A stretch of DNA of 64,000 bases from assembly GCA_965248035.1 (NCBI GenBank), contig OZ252054.1:1674001-1738000 (forward strand). Direction: 5' to 3'. The stretch is from BJGV01 sp964194745. GTDB lineage: Bacteria > Pseudomonadota > Gammaproteobacteria > Burkholderiales > Nitrosomonadaceae. A model generated the notes under the pieces. That model saw only the letters and a program-made list of their open reading frames with translations, was not told where the DNA came from and did not search any database. A program made the translations under genes and the position numbers. This document shows, piece by piece, positions 45,832 to 54,266 of this stretch; positions within the stretch are counted from its first letter, which is position 1; the number at the start of each line of letters is the position of its first letter.

Positions 45832-46245
45832 ATGAAATTGGAATTTGTGCAGAATAATATTGTGTTGGTCATGATCGTCGTGGTGAGCGGCAGCATTTTA
45901 TTATGGGAATTACTCTCGCGGAGCTCTGGCAAAGAGGTGGGTACATTAATTGCGGTACAGCTTATTAATTACAAGGATGCGCTGGTACTAGATGTGCGGG
46001 AGGAAAGCGAATATGATGCAGGCCACATAGCGAACTCTAAGCATATACCCGCTGACAAGATTAAGGACCGTATGGAGGAACTAGAAAAATTCAAGGACAA
46101 ACCAATAGTAGTCATATATAGAAGCGGTGTTCGTTCCGGGGCAGCAAGCTCGACTTTACATGCCCATGGATTTTCTCATGTACATAATCTTTCAGGGGGC
46201 ATAGATACGTGGAAGCAGGCAAATTTACCAATAGTGAAAAAATAA
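45832..46245 (+). CDS. Membrane-anchored rhodanese-like protein without catalytic Cys
   Basis: A 137-residue protein with one N-terminal membrane segment (about 9-27) and a single rhodanese domain. The domain has LVLDVREESEYDAGHIANS near residues 51-69 and a closing GGIDTWKQANLPI. The active loop reads VVIYRSGVRSG, so the position normally held by the catalytic Cys (usually C-x-x-G-x-R-S) is Tyr 96. It therefore probably cannot transfer sulfur and may bind a partner instead. It stands 10 bp before grxC and upstream of secB and gpsA, the same neighbourhood as yibN in enterobacteria. Confidence 0.9.
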   Translation: MKLEFVQNNIVLVMIVVVSGSILLWELLSRSSGKEVGTLIAVQLINYKDALVLDVREESEYDAGHIANSKHIPADKIKDRMEELEKFKDKPIVVIYRSGVRSGAASSTLHAHGFSHVHNLSGGIDTWKQANLPIVKK

Positions 46246-46255
46246 GAGCAAAAAT

Positions 46256-46513
46256 ATGACTAGAATAATCATGTATTCCACTGGTTCTTGCCCATATTGC
46301 ATAATGGCGGAAAAGCTCTTACATTCTAAAGGCGTAGAAGAAATTAAAAAGATTCGTGTTGATTTGGAACCAGCTCGACGTACCGAAATGTTGGAGAAAA
46401 CCGGGCGTCGCACTGTACCACAAATCTATATCGACGAAACTCATGTCGGAGGATACGACGATTTGGCCATGCTTAATCGAAACGATGGGTTGGTAAAACT
46501 GTTGGCAGTTTGA
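46256..46513 (+). CDS. grxC: Glutaredoxin 3
   Basis: A small thiol-disulfide oxidoreductase dependent on glutathione. It has 85 residues, with the active site CPYC at 12-15, the cis-Pro in RTVPQIYIDE and the glutathione-binding VGGYDDL. This is the dithiol class. It lies between the rhodanese-like gene and secB, the conserved grxC-secB-gpsA order of proteobacteria. The ATG at 46256 follows AGAGCAAAAAT. Confidence 0.96.
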   Translation: MTRIIMYSTGSCPYCIMAEKLLHSKGVEEIKKIRVDLEPARRTEMLEKTGRRTVPQIYIDETHVGGYDDLAMLNRNDGLVKLLAV

Positions 46514-46674
46514 GTTTCATGGCCACTATAAAGATGCAGATGTGCTCGTTGAGATATTAAGCTTAGAGTTACGAACAAATGCGACAAATGCGCATTTAAG
46601 GAATGGTTTTCACATCACACATCTCTCTTTTTTGCGTTATATTTTGTATTTATACACTCAATATAGGATCCAAT

Positions 46675-47142
46675 ATGAAAGAACAGCAGCAGCGCATATT
46701 CAACATTGAGAAAATCTACGTCAAAGATTTGTCGTTAGAGATTTCTAATGCGCCATTAGTCTTCCTTGAGTCCGGAGCACCTAAAATTGATATGCAATTG
46801 CAGATTAATGATGAGAATATCAGCGAGGGCATGTATGAAGTAGTGCTAACGGCAACCATCACTGCTAAGACCAAGGATAAGACTATATTTTTGGTTGAAG
46901 TACTGCAGGCCGGAATTTTCCAGATACGTAACCTAGAAGAAGTAGAAACGGCCCCTATATTGAATATAGCCTGTCCCAATGTCATATTTCCATACATGCG
47001 TGAAACTATATCAGACATAGTCACACGCGCTGGGTTCCCACCAGTAATTTTGAGCCCAGTTAATTTTGAGGCACTCTATAATGAGAGTAAACAAAAAGCT
47101 ACGACAAACGGATCTGAACAAGTTACAAGCGTGCCAAAGTAG
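46675..47142 (+). CDS. secB: Protein-export chaperone SecB
   Basis: A tetrameric cytosolic chaperone that delivers unfolded preproteins to SecA. It has 155 residues starting MKEQQQRIFNIEKIYVKDLS. It carries the family signatures FLESGAPKIDMQLQIN and ACPNVIFPYMRETISDIVTRAGFP, split here as NVIFPYMRE and RAGFPPV. An open extension of 24 codons upstream lacks any SecB similarity. The ATG at 46675, with GGA nearby, is the likely start. SecB is typical of proteobacteria. Confidence 0.96.
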   Translation: MKEQQQRIFNIEKIYVKDLSLEISNAPLVFLESGAPKIDMQLQINDENISEGMYEVVLTATITAKTKDKTIFLVEVLQAGIFQIRNLEEVETAPILNIACPNVIFPYMRETISDIVTRAGFPPVILSPVNFEALYNESKQKATTNGSEQVTSVPK

Positions 47143-47181
47143 TAGCGTGAGCGCTGATATTTGTAGGGGATATATACTGAA

Positions 47182-47664
47182 ATGAAGTACAACATATTCA
47201 AAGAAACTTTATTTCGACGATACCAGGTTCGGGCCACGGTGTTAGTTTTTTTGTTGGGCCTTCATGGGCATGCTGTTGCTGCGCTAGAGTATCTTTCTAT
47301 AGCTGATAATGCTGTAATTATGTACAACGCTCCTTCACTAAAAGCCGATAAATTATATGTAGCAAGCCGTTACTTGCCAGTGGAGGCGGTGGTGAAAGTT
47401 GAAGGGTGGGTCAAGGTGCGTGATAGTAGTGGTACTCTTGCCTGGGTCGAACAGAAAGCAGTAAGTGATAAACGCTTTGTGATCGTTATCGAATTACAGG
47501 CTGAGGTGTATCAGGCAGCAGATGCAAATTCTACATTGGTATTCCAGGCCCAGAAAAACGTTATCTTGGAGTGGCTGGAGCCCTCCATAAATGGATGGAT
47601 TAAGGTGCGTCATCGTGATGGACTGAGCGGTTACGTTAAGATTACCCAGGTCTGGGGTTCATGA
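47182..47664 (+). CDS. Secreted SH3-domain protein
   Basis: A 160-residue protein with an N-terminal signal sequence (hydrophobic stretch about 18-34, likely cleaved after HAVAA) and two SH3-type repeats. Each has the WVKVRDSSGTLAWV-like pattern (residues 72-85 and 138-153, the second WIKVRHRDGLSGYV). Such domains often bind the cell wall or peptides. The function is unknown. Its stop overlaps the gpsA start in ATGA, so it is co-translated with gpsA. Confidence 0.85.
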   Translation: MKYNIFKETLFRRYQVRATVLVFLLGLHGHAVAALEYLSIADNAVIMYNAPSLKADKLYVASRYLPVEAVVKVEGWVKVRDSSGTLAWVEQKAVSDKRFVIVIELQAEVYQAADANSTLVFQAQKNVILEWLEPSINGWIKVRHRDGLSGYVKITQVWGS

Positions 47665-48659
47665 AAATAGCAGTTTTAGGCGCAGGTGCTTGGGGCACCG
47701 CACTAGCTATCAGCCTTATAGTTAACTCTAATTCTCGCCACAAGATTATTTTATGGACCAAGGATTCAGATCATCTCGCTGAACTTGTTTTACAACACAC
47801 CAATCAACGATTCTTTCCAGATTTTCCGTTGCCTGACTCTATACAATTTACCTCTGATCTTGATGTGGCAGTCGACGCTGAACTTGCGCTGATCGTTATT
47901 CCTACTGCTGGATTACGCGAAACATTACGCGCAATTATTGCATGTGGAAAAGCTGTGCCGGTAATCTGGGGAGGTAAGGGATTTGAAGCGCAATCTGCCA
48001 AGTTACCATATCAGGTCGCGCAGGAGGAATACGCCGGTGTAGCTCCTTATGGTGTATTGTCAGGGCCTAGTTTTGCTCAGGAGGTTGCTCAGGGATTGCC
48101 CGCTGCCTTGACCTTGGCGTCACACGATGAGAAATTCTCAAGAAATACCGCGGCACAATTACACACTTCCCGATTACGGGTCTATTCAAGCAACGATATT
48201 GTAGGAGTAGAAACAGGTGGGGCGATCAAAAACGTGATCGCCATTGCTGCCGGTATTTCTGATGGTATGGGTTTAGGCTACAATGCTCGCGCTGCGTTGA
48301 TCACAAGGGGACTTGCAGAAATTAGCCGATTGGGTTTAAAACTAGGCGGCAATATGGAAACCTTCATGGGACTAGCGGGAATGGGTGATCTGATGCTTAC
48401 CTGTACTGGGGATCTTTCACGTAATCGACAGGTGGGGCTGATGTTGGCAGCAGGTAAGTCGTTGCCAGATATTCTGCGGGAACTTGGGCACATTGCAGAA
48501 GGCGTTTATACGGCGCGAGAGGTGCTAAAGCTAAGTCAAAAACTGGAAGTTGAGATGCCAATCACTCAGGCGGTATGCAGCATACTTCATGATGGAGTGC
48601 CGGCCAAGATGGCATTAGAGGTGTTACTCAATCGTGAACCGAAGACAGAGGGGCTTTAA
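47661..48659 (+). CDS. gpsA: Glycerol-3-phosphate dehydrogenase [NAD(P)+]
   Basis: Makes sn-glycerol 3-phosphate for phospholipids. It has 332 residues. The dinucleotide fold starts MKIAVLGAGAWGTALA (residues 1-16). The catalytic Lys lies in TGGAIKNVIAIAAG near residue 191, followed by GLGYNARAALITRGLAE and MGLAGMGDLMLTCTG. It overlaps the SH3 gene by 4 bp. It ends the rhodanese-grxC-secB-SH3-gpsA group. Confidence 0.97.
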   Translation: MKIAVLGAGAWGTALAISLIVNSNSRHKIILWTKDSDHLAELVLQHTNQRFFPDFPLPDSIQFTSDLDVAVDAELALIVIPTAGLRETLRAIIACGKAVPVIWGGKGFEAQSAKLPYQVAQEEYAGVAPYGVLSGPSFAQEVAQGLPAALTLASHDEKFSRNTAAQLHTSRLRVYSSNDIVGVETGGAIKNVIAIAAGISDGMGLGYNARAALITRGLAEISRLGLKLGGNMETFMGLAGMGDLMLTCTGDLSRNRQVGLMLAAGKSLPDILRELGHIAEGVYTAREVLKLSQKLEVEMPITQAVCSILHDGVPAKMALEVLLNREPKTEGL

Positions 48660-48798
48660 TTTTTTAATATGAAAGGCATGTGGTCAATCATGGTAGGCAT
48701 AAGTTCCTCTTTATCTTGATATACCTTACAGAAGGCAACCCTTCTGAAAAAACACCGTCTAATATTTAATCAGTTGTTAAATTATATTACGTAAAAAA

Positions 48799-48827
48799 TT
48801 GACAACATTAGCTTAATCGCTGATGAT
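48799..48827 (+). promoter_or_regulatory. Putative promoter of the biotin cluster
   Basis: A perfect TTGACA at 48799-48804 is followed after 17 bp by GATGAT (4 of 6 matches to TATAAT), 31 bp before bioB. Confidence 0.45.
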
Positions 48828-48858
48828 TTGTTGCATTCTGAATAACACATGACATGGA

Positions 48859-49872
48859 ATGAATCAGTCACAATCCAGCCAAATAGGCAACATAACAAAA
48901 AAGCAGCCAGACCGCAGAACCAATACAGCATCTACTGACTCGTTGTTCTGGAGTGTTTCTCAAATTGAAGCATTGCTAGATTTGCCGTTCAATGATCTGA
49001 TTTATCAAGCTCAGTCTATCCACCGACAACATCATGAGGCCAACACTATACAGTTGTCTACGCTGATTTCGGTTAAGACAGGGGGTTGTTCCGAGGATTG
49101 TGGTTATTGTCCTCAGGCTGCGCGTTACCATACTGGAATCGAAGACCAAGACATGCTATCGCTAGATAAGGTGGTTACAACAGCGAAAGCAGCAAAGGAG
49201 CAAGGCGCATCACGTTTCTGTATGGGTGCGGCTTGGCGTGGGCCTAAACAACGCGATATAGCGAAAATGACAGAAATCGTCAGCGCAGTGAAGGCGCTAG
49301 GACTTGAAACTTGCGCCACACTTGGCATGTTGAAGCCTGGGCAGGCTGAGCAACTTAGTAAGGCTGGACTAGATTACTACAATCACAATCTTGATACTGC
49401 ACCGGAATTTTACGGTGAAGTCATCACAACTCGAGATTATCAGGATCGTCTTGATACGCTGGAGAACGTACGCAGAGCAGGTATGTACGTATGCTGCGGT
49501 GGCATTGTTGGCATGGGTGAGTCGCGTTATGAACGTGCCGGACTGATTGCACAATTAGCGAATCTTGATCCTTACCCAGAATCAGTTCCCATTAACAATC
49601 TGGTACAAGTTGAAGGTACCCCACTGTATGGCACGGAGATGCTTGATCCACTGGAATTTGTGCGCATCATCGCGGTAGCTCGAATCACCATGCCTAAGGC
49701 AATAGTAAGGCTATCTGCCGGTAGAAGCGAGATGTCTGAAGTAGTGCAGGCATTGTGTTTTCTTGCCGGTGCCAATTCGATTTTCTATGGTGATAAACTG
49801 CTCACTACTGGTAACCCTGAGGTAGAACAAGATAAAATCTTGTTCAAAAAGCTGGGACTTCAATCACTGTAG
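48859..49872 (+). CDS. bioB: Biotin synthase
   Basis: A radical-SAM enzyme that inserts sulfur into dethiobiotin, the last step of biotin synthesis. It has 337 residues. The [4Fe-4S] ligands are Cys 77, 81 and 84 (CSEDCGYC). The second-cluster region follows, with the conserved Arg in RLSAGRSEM. The first 30 residues are an unusual polar extension before WSVSQIEALLDLPF. It starts the cluster bioB-F-H-C-D. Confidence 0.97.
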   Translation: MNQSQSSQIGNITKKQPDRRTNTASTDSLFWSVSQIEALLDLPFNDLIYQAQSIHRQHHEANTIQLSTLISVKTGGCSEDCGYCPQAARYHTGIEDQDMLSLDKVVTTAKAAKEQGASRFCMGAAWRGPKQRDIAKMTEIVSAVKALGLETCATLGMLKPGQAEQLSKAGLDYYNHNLDTAPEFYGEVITTRDYQDRLDTLENVRRAGMYVCCGGIVGMGESRYERAGLIAQLANLDPYPESVPINNLVQVEGTPLYGTEMLDPLEFVRIIAVARITMPKAIVRLSAGRSEMSEVVQALCFLAGANSIFYGDKLLTTGNPEVEQDKILFKKLGLQSL

Positions 49873-49885
49873 TCTAACAGCTAGA

Positions 49886-51043
49886 ATGTACTCAGATCCT
49901 ACTACACGGTTACATAACCGGAAAAGTAATGGGCTGTATCGACACCGCCTAACTTTGGAAGGGCCACAAGGTACTCATGTCTCGATAGCAGGACGTAAAT
50001 ATCTTTCGTTTTGTAGCAACGACTATCTTGGCCTTGCCAATCACCCCGAGTTAATTGAGGCAGTTTGTGAAGGTGCAATACGATATGGAGTGGGGGCGGG
50101 CGCCTCACATCTGATTGTCGGCCATCATTCGTCTCATCATAGACTAGAAGAGGTCCTAGCATATTTCACAGGATTTCCTCGGGCGCTGTTATTTTCTTCC
50201 GGATACATGGCTAATGCTGGAGTAGTGACCGCGCTGGTTGGCCATGGTGATGCGGTATTCACTGACAGGCTCAATCACGCTTCTCTCAATGATGCTGCGT
50301 TACTTTCACGTGCAAAATTGACTCGATATCCACACCTCGATTTAGCCATCCTGGAACAACGGCTGGCTGTATCTCAGGCTAAGCGCAAGCTAGTGATGAC
50401 GGATGCAGTATTTAGCATGGATGGAGATATTGCACCAGTTGCTAAACTACTAGAATTGTGCGAAAAATACGACGCTTGGCTGCTACTTGATGATGCACAT
50501 GGTTTTGGAGTGCTAGGACAGCAGGGACGGGGAATTGTTTCTCATTTCAATATTAGTTCACCACGGATTATTTACATGGCAACCCTCGGTAAAGCGGCGG
50601 GTGTATCCGGCGCTTTCGTTGCTGGGCAAGCGGAAATTATCAAGATACTGATTCAATATGCCCGTAGCTATATCTACACCACAGCCACACCGCCGTTATT
50701 GTCTCATGCTGTACTGAAAAGCTTAGCGCTGATCGAACGGGAAGAGTGGCGGCGCAAGAAGCTGATGCAACTCATTGGACGGCTAAAAAGAGAATTGCAA
50801 TCGCTGCGCTGGAAGATGTTGCTGTCCGTTACTCCTATCCAACCTGTGATCATTGGAGAAAGTAGCGAAGTCTTGCAGATCAGTAATGCATTACGAGAAC
50901 GGGGTTTCTTGATACCAGCGATTCGCCCACCGACCGTGCCGCAAGGTTCGGCGAGGTTGCGAATTTCCTTATCTGCTTCACACAGCATAGAAGACGTCAA
51001 GCAGTTGGCAATGGTGTTACGTGAATTAGAAAAAATATGCTGA
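49886..51043 (+). CDS. bioF: 8-amino-7-oxononanoate synthase
   Basis: A PLP enzyme that condenses pimeloyl-ACP with alanine, the first ring-forming step of biotin synthesis. It has 385 residues. Key parts are FCSNDYLGLANHPE, VGAGASHLIVGHH, the cofactor Asp in LLDDAHGFGVLG, and the PLP Lys in TLGKAAGVSGAF. The ATG at 49886 is 13 bp after bioB. The N-terminus is slightly short compared with some homologues, but no better start is visible. Confidence 0.96.
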   Translation: MYSDPTTRLHNRKSNGLYRHRLTLEGPQGTHVSIAGRKYLSFCSNDYLGLANHPELIEAVCEGAIRYGVGAGASHLIVGHHSSHHRLEEVLAYFTGFPRALLFSSGYMANAGVVTALVGHGDAVFTDRLNHASLNDAALLSRAKLTRYPHLDLAILEQRLAVSQAKRKLVMTDAVFSMDGDIAPVAKLLELCEKYDAWLLLDDAHGFGVLGQQGRGIVSHFNISSPRIIYMATLGKAAGVSGAFVAGQAEIIKILIQYARSYIYTTATPPLLSHAVLKSLALIEREEWRRKKLMQLIGRLKRELQSLRWKMLLSVTPIQPVIIGESSEVLQISNALRERGFLIPAIRPPTVPQGSARLRISLSASHSIEDVKQLAMVLRELEKIC

Positions 51044-51190
51044 ATTGCTTAAGAGGTGGGTAAAGAACAGAAGTGTGTAACAAATAGCTAATAGTGACTG
51101 TACAAATAGTCTGAATTGCTATGTGGGAGTCAGATAACTATATGGCGTCAACAGGTTTTAATTGGATACGTCTTTGCAATTAGGGAATTT

Positions 51191-51967
51191 ATGAGAAATA
51201 TTCACGTTGAAACCTTTGGTGAAGGCTCTGATCTCGTATTATTGCATGGCTGGGCTATGCACAGTGGCATCTGGAGTGGTGTACGTAACCGATTGGCACA
51301 GTATTTTCGTTTACACCTGGTGGATCTACCTGGACACGGGCTTAGTCCGACTCCTTGGATTGATGCGCCAGGTACGCTAGAGCACATGGCTGAAATAGTT
51401 AAGGAGGGGTTGCCCGAAAGCAGTATTATTTGCGGTTGGTCGTTAGGCGGTCAGGTGGCAATAGAACTAGCATTGCATAAACCGGAACGAATCAAGAAGC
51501 TTGTCTTAGTATCCACAACACCTAGTTTTGTTCAACGCAAAGATTGGATATGGGGAATGGAAGCAGCCACGCTAAAACTATTCATGAAGAATTTAAAACG
51601 GGATTATGTATCCGCCTTGAATAGATTTCTTGCCTTGCAGGTAAGTGGAGACATCAATACTTCGGTACTGTTGACACAATTGCGTGAAAGCGTTTTCCAA
51701 GAAGGTAAATTGGATGAAGCTGGATTACAAATGGGGCTACAAATTTTGTTTACGACTGATTTACGTGAAAGAATAAAGAGTGTTGATCAACCAGTAATAT
51801 TGCTGCATGGAGAGAATGATGCCATTGCTCATCCTAAAGCAGCAAGATGGATGCATGAGCACTTGCAGAACTCTGAACTAGTAATGCTGCCCCACTGTGG
51901 TCATACACCATTGTTATCGCATACTAATCAATTTATAACCAACATAATCCGGGCAGCCTATATATGA
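51191..51967 (+). CDS. bioH: Pimeloyl-ACP methyl ester carboxylesterase BioH
   Basis: An alpha/beta hydrolase that removes the methyl ester from pimeloyl-ACP, ending the BioC-BioH route. It has 258 residues. The nucleophile Ser 84 is in CGWSLGGQ, with Asp in HGENDAIAHP and His in CGHTPLLSH completing the triad. The oxyanion segment is LLHGWAMHSGIW. A reading from 51116 adds 25 unrelated residues, so I use ATG 51191, preceded by TTAGGGA. Its stop overlaps the bioC start (ATGA). Confidence 0.95.
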   Translation: MRNIHVETFGEGSDLVLLHGWAMHSGIWSGVRNRLAQYFRLHLVDLPGHGLSPTPWIDAPGTLEHMAEIVKEGLPESSIICGWSLGGQVAIELALHKPERIKKLVLVSTTPSFVQRKDWIWGMEAATLKLFMKNLKRDYVSALNRFLALQVSGDINTSVLLTQLRESVFQEGKLDEAGLQMGLQILFTTDLRERIKSVDQPVILLHGENDAIAHPKAARWMHEHLQNSELVMLPHCGHTPLLSHTNQFITNIIRAAYI

Positions 51968-52863
51968 ATTGTGAATACACCATAAATAAGCGCCAATTAC
52001 GACGCTCCTTCGAGCGAGCGGCGGCTGGTTATGACAAATCAGCAATGCTGCAACGTGAAGTATGTGACCGAATGTTATCGCGGCTAGATTACATCAAATG
52101 TATCCCTAGCGCGATTTTAGATGCTGGTAGCGGAACAGGTTACGGTAGTCGTAAGTTGGCAACGCGTTACCCAGTTGCCAGAATATTGGCGGTAGATCTT
52201 GCGCTGGCAATGCATTTTCAGGCCCGCCCTACTTCCACTTCTTCGTGGTGGAGGCGGATGTTGTCCGTTCGGGGGAGTAATACAAGCTATGTGTGCTGCG
52301 ATATCGAACAATTGCCATTACAGAATTCTTGTGTCGGCATGGTATGGTCAAATCTAACGTTGCAATGGTGCAACGATATTGAACGAACGTTTGCAGAGGT
52401 GCACCGTGTTCTGCAAACTGAGGGTTTATTTATGTTCAGTACCCTCGGTCCGGATACTTTGCGTGAATTGCGCCAGGCTTTCATAGGTATGGATGACTAC
52501 AGCCATGTTAACCACTTTACAGACATGCACGATATCGGTGATCTGCTGGTGTATAACGGTTTTGCTATGCCGGTCATGGACATGGAGTACATTACGCTTA
52601 CTTATGATGACGTGATTAGTGTGATGCGAGATCTCAAAGCCATAGGTGCTCACAATGTTGTCCAGGGTAGAAAGCGAGGGTTAACTGGGAAAATTGGATG
52701 GCAAAAGGCATTGAGCCATTATGAAGTTTTACGAAGGGAGGGAAAGTTACCGGTTACCTTCGAATTAGTTTACGGCCATGCATGGAAATTAGAACCTCGA
52801 AAAACTGTCGATGACAGGAAAATAATAGAGTTCGACCCTAAAAGTAGAATAGGGCGTATCTAA
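51964..52863 (+). CDS. bioC: Malonyl-ACP O-methyltransferase BioC
   Basis: A SAM-dependent enzyme that methylates malonyl-ACP to start pimelate formation. It has 299 residues. The SAM loop ILDAGSGTGYGSRKLA is at about 51-66, and VWSNLTLQWCNDIERTFAEV is the conserved post-motif region. The N-terminal RRSFERAAAGYDKSA is typical of BioC. It is 4-bp coupled to bioH, so the two acting enzymes are made together. A small insertion near residue 87 (PTSTSSWWRRML) is not usual in the family. Confidence 0.95.
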   Translation: MNCEYTINKRQLRRSFERAAAGYDKSAMLQREVCDRMLSRLDYIKCIPSAILDAGSGTGYGSRKLATRYPVARILAVDLALAMHFQARPTSTSSWWRRMLSVRGSNTSYVCCDIEQLPLQNSCVGMVWSNLTLQWCNDIERTFAEVHRVLQTEGLFMFSTLGPDTLRELRQAFIGMDDYSHVNHFTDMHDIGDLLVYNGFAMPVMDMEYITLTYDDVISVMRDLKAIGAHNVVQGRKRGLTGKIGWQKALSHYEVLRREGKLPVTFELVYGHAWKLEPRKTVDDRKIIEFDPKSRIGRI

Positions 52864-52907
52864 ATTGAAGAAAGTTATGCATCGACAGCTTATTGAATAG
52901 TTATTTC

Positions 52908-53573
52908 ATGCCACAAAGCTATTTCATTACTGGCACAGACACTAGTGTTGGGAAAACTCTAGTGAGTTGTGCTTTATTACACGCATTTTCTGCACGCGGG
53001 AAAACCACTTTAGGCATGAAACCAATAGCAACTGGTTGTGTGAACGGAGAATGGATGGATGTTAAAGCAATTGTTGCAGCGAGTTCCGTTACTGCTCCCC
53101 GTGAATGGGTCAACCCTTATGCTTTAATCCCGCCAATTGCACCAAATATAGCAGCGAAACAGGCAGGCATCGAAATAGATATCGTAGTCATCCGTCAAGC
53201 CTGTCTCAAATTACAGAATATTGCAGAGGTGGTTCTTGTTGAGGGAGTTGGAGGGTTTATGACCCCGCTTAACGATTGTCACGACGGTGCAGATATGGCG
53301 CAAGTTTTAGATCTTCCAGTAATACTGGTGGTGGGGATGCGTCTGGGCTGCCTTAATCATACACTGGTGACAATGAAAGCTGTGCAGGCAATTGGATTGC
53401 AACTTGCAGGTTGGGTGGCGAATCAAATTGATCCGCAAATGACCTCATTTGATGAGAACGTACATACACTGACGCAGCGACTAAATTGTCCGTTGCTGGG
53501 GGTGCTGCCGTTTGAACAGAATATTAATGCGAAGAAATTTTCCGTGTTTCTAGATATAGCGCAACTAGATTAA
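52908..53573 (+). CDS. bioD: Dethiobiotin synthetase
   Basis: ATP-dependent carboxylation that closes the ureido ring of dethiobiotin. It has 221 residues. P-loop GTDTSVGKT is at 9-17, followed by MKPIATGC and the conserved VEGVGGFMTPL near 110. The ATG at 52908 gives the family start. An upstream TTG adds five residues. It ends the biotin cluster and converges on the AmoD/E-like gene, with only 13 bp between stops. Confidence 0.95.
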   Translation: MPQSYFITGTDTSVGKTLVSCALLHAFSARGKTTLGMKPIATGCVNGEWMDVKAIVAASSVTAPREWVNPYALIPPIAPNIAAKQAGIEIDIVVIRQACLKLQNIAEVVLVEGVGGFMTPLNDCHDGADMAQVLDLPVILVVGMRLGCLNHTLVTMKAVQAIGLQLAGWVANQIDPQMTSFDENVHTLTQRLNCPLLGVLPFEQNINAKKFSVFLDIAQLD

Positions 53574-53586
53574 AACCTCTTGCTTC

Positions 53587-54165
53587 CTAAGAACGCCGAG
53601 AAGCCAACCAATCTTGCATTCGTTTCGATTTCACAAGTTTGTACCCAAGAAATGTAAGCAGCAATGATGCGATCATTGGTACCATCGCAGAACGAAAAGC
53701 ATTTGCATAATTAATCTGTTGTACCCGCAATGGGTACTGGTAACGCACCGGAGGCACACCCTCGCCTGTTATGAATACCGTATATTGCCCTTGATCTAGG
53801 GTAGCCTTTGCTCCGATTACCCCATCTGGATGGTAACTGGCGCGCAAGAGCGACACTGTCTCATCTTCCGTTTCGCTGGTTCCTTTTACTACCCGCATTG
53901 CTACCGGCATGTCACGTAATGCCTGACTGATGAGATCCACCACCAGAAATGTTTCGCCTTGCTTGGGAATTTCCATGCAATATTGAGCATTTGGCTCATA
54001 TTGTGGCTGGTAAGTGCTTAGATGCACCATACTTCCTACAGCTCCACGTACACATCTATCTTGTTCCAAAGACTCCCTTCCATGAGCACTGGCTATACCA
54101 GTGTAGAGCGCCATAACAAGGATAAAAACCGCCGTAGCGATCACCTGTTCTAGTTGTCTAACCAT
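53587..54165 (-). CDS. AmoD/AmoE-like membrane protein
   Basis: A 192-residue protein. The N-terminal signal sequence (about 5-27, ending SAHG), a periplasmic beta-rich part and a C-terminal membrane segment (about 158-176) give the layout of AmoD/AmoE and PmoD. Possible copper ligands are Cys 38, Met 46, His 48, Cys 63 and Met 64 (EQDRCVR, GSMVHLS, YCMEIPK). AmoD/AmoE genes normally follow amoCAB and are linked to copper handling. Here it lies 101 bp downstream of a singleton amoC. The ATG at 54165 has GGAGGG. Its assignment to AmoD or AmoE is not settled. Confidence 0.65.
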   Translation of the reverse strand: MVRQLEQVIATAVFILVMALYTGIASAHGRESLEQDRCVRGAVGSMVHLSTYQPQYEPNAQYCMEIPKQGETFLVVDLISQALRDMPVAMRVVKGTSETEDETVSLLRASYHPDGVIGAKATLDQGQYTVFITGEGVPPVRYQYPLRVQQINYANAFRSAMVPMIASLLLTFLGYKLVKSKRMQDWLASRRS

Positions 54166-54203
54166 GAAACCCTCCGCTTTTTGGCTCAGTTCTTAGTAAA
54201 CCT

Positions 54204-54245
54204 AAAAAACCCTACCCACTCTCCATTCATCAGAGAGCGGGTAGG
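54204..54245 (-). terminator. Intrinsic terminator after amoC
   Basis: On the minus strand CCTACCCGCTCTC pairs with GAGAGTGGGTAGG (13 bp, one G-U) around a 9-nt loop and is followed by GTTTTTTAGG. It lies 22 bp past the amoC stop and before the AmoD/E-like gene. Confidence 0.85.
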
Positions 54246-54266
54246 TTAGGAGGGGAGAGCTTAAGA

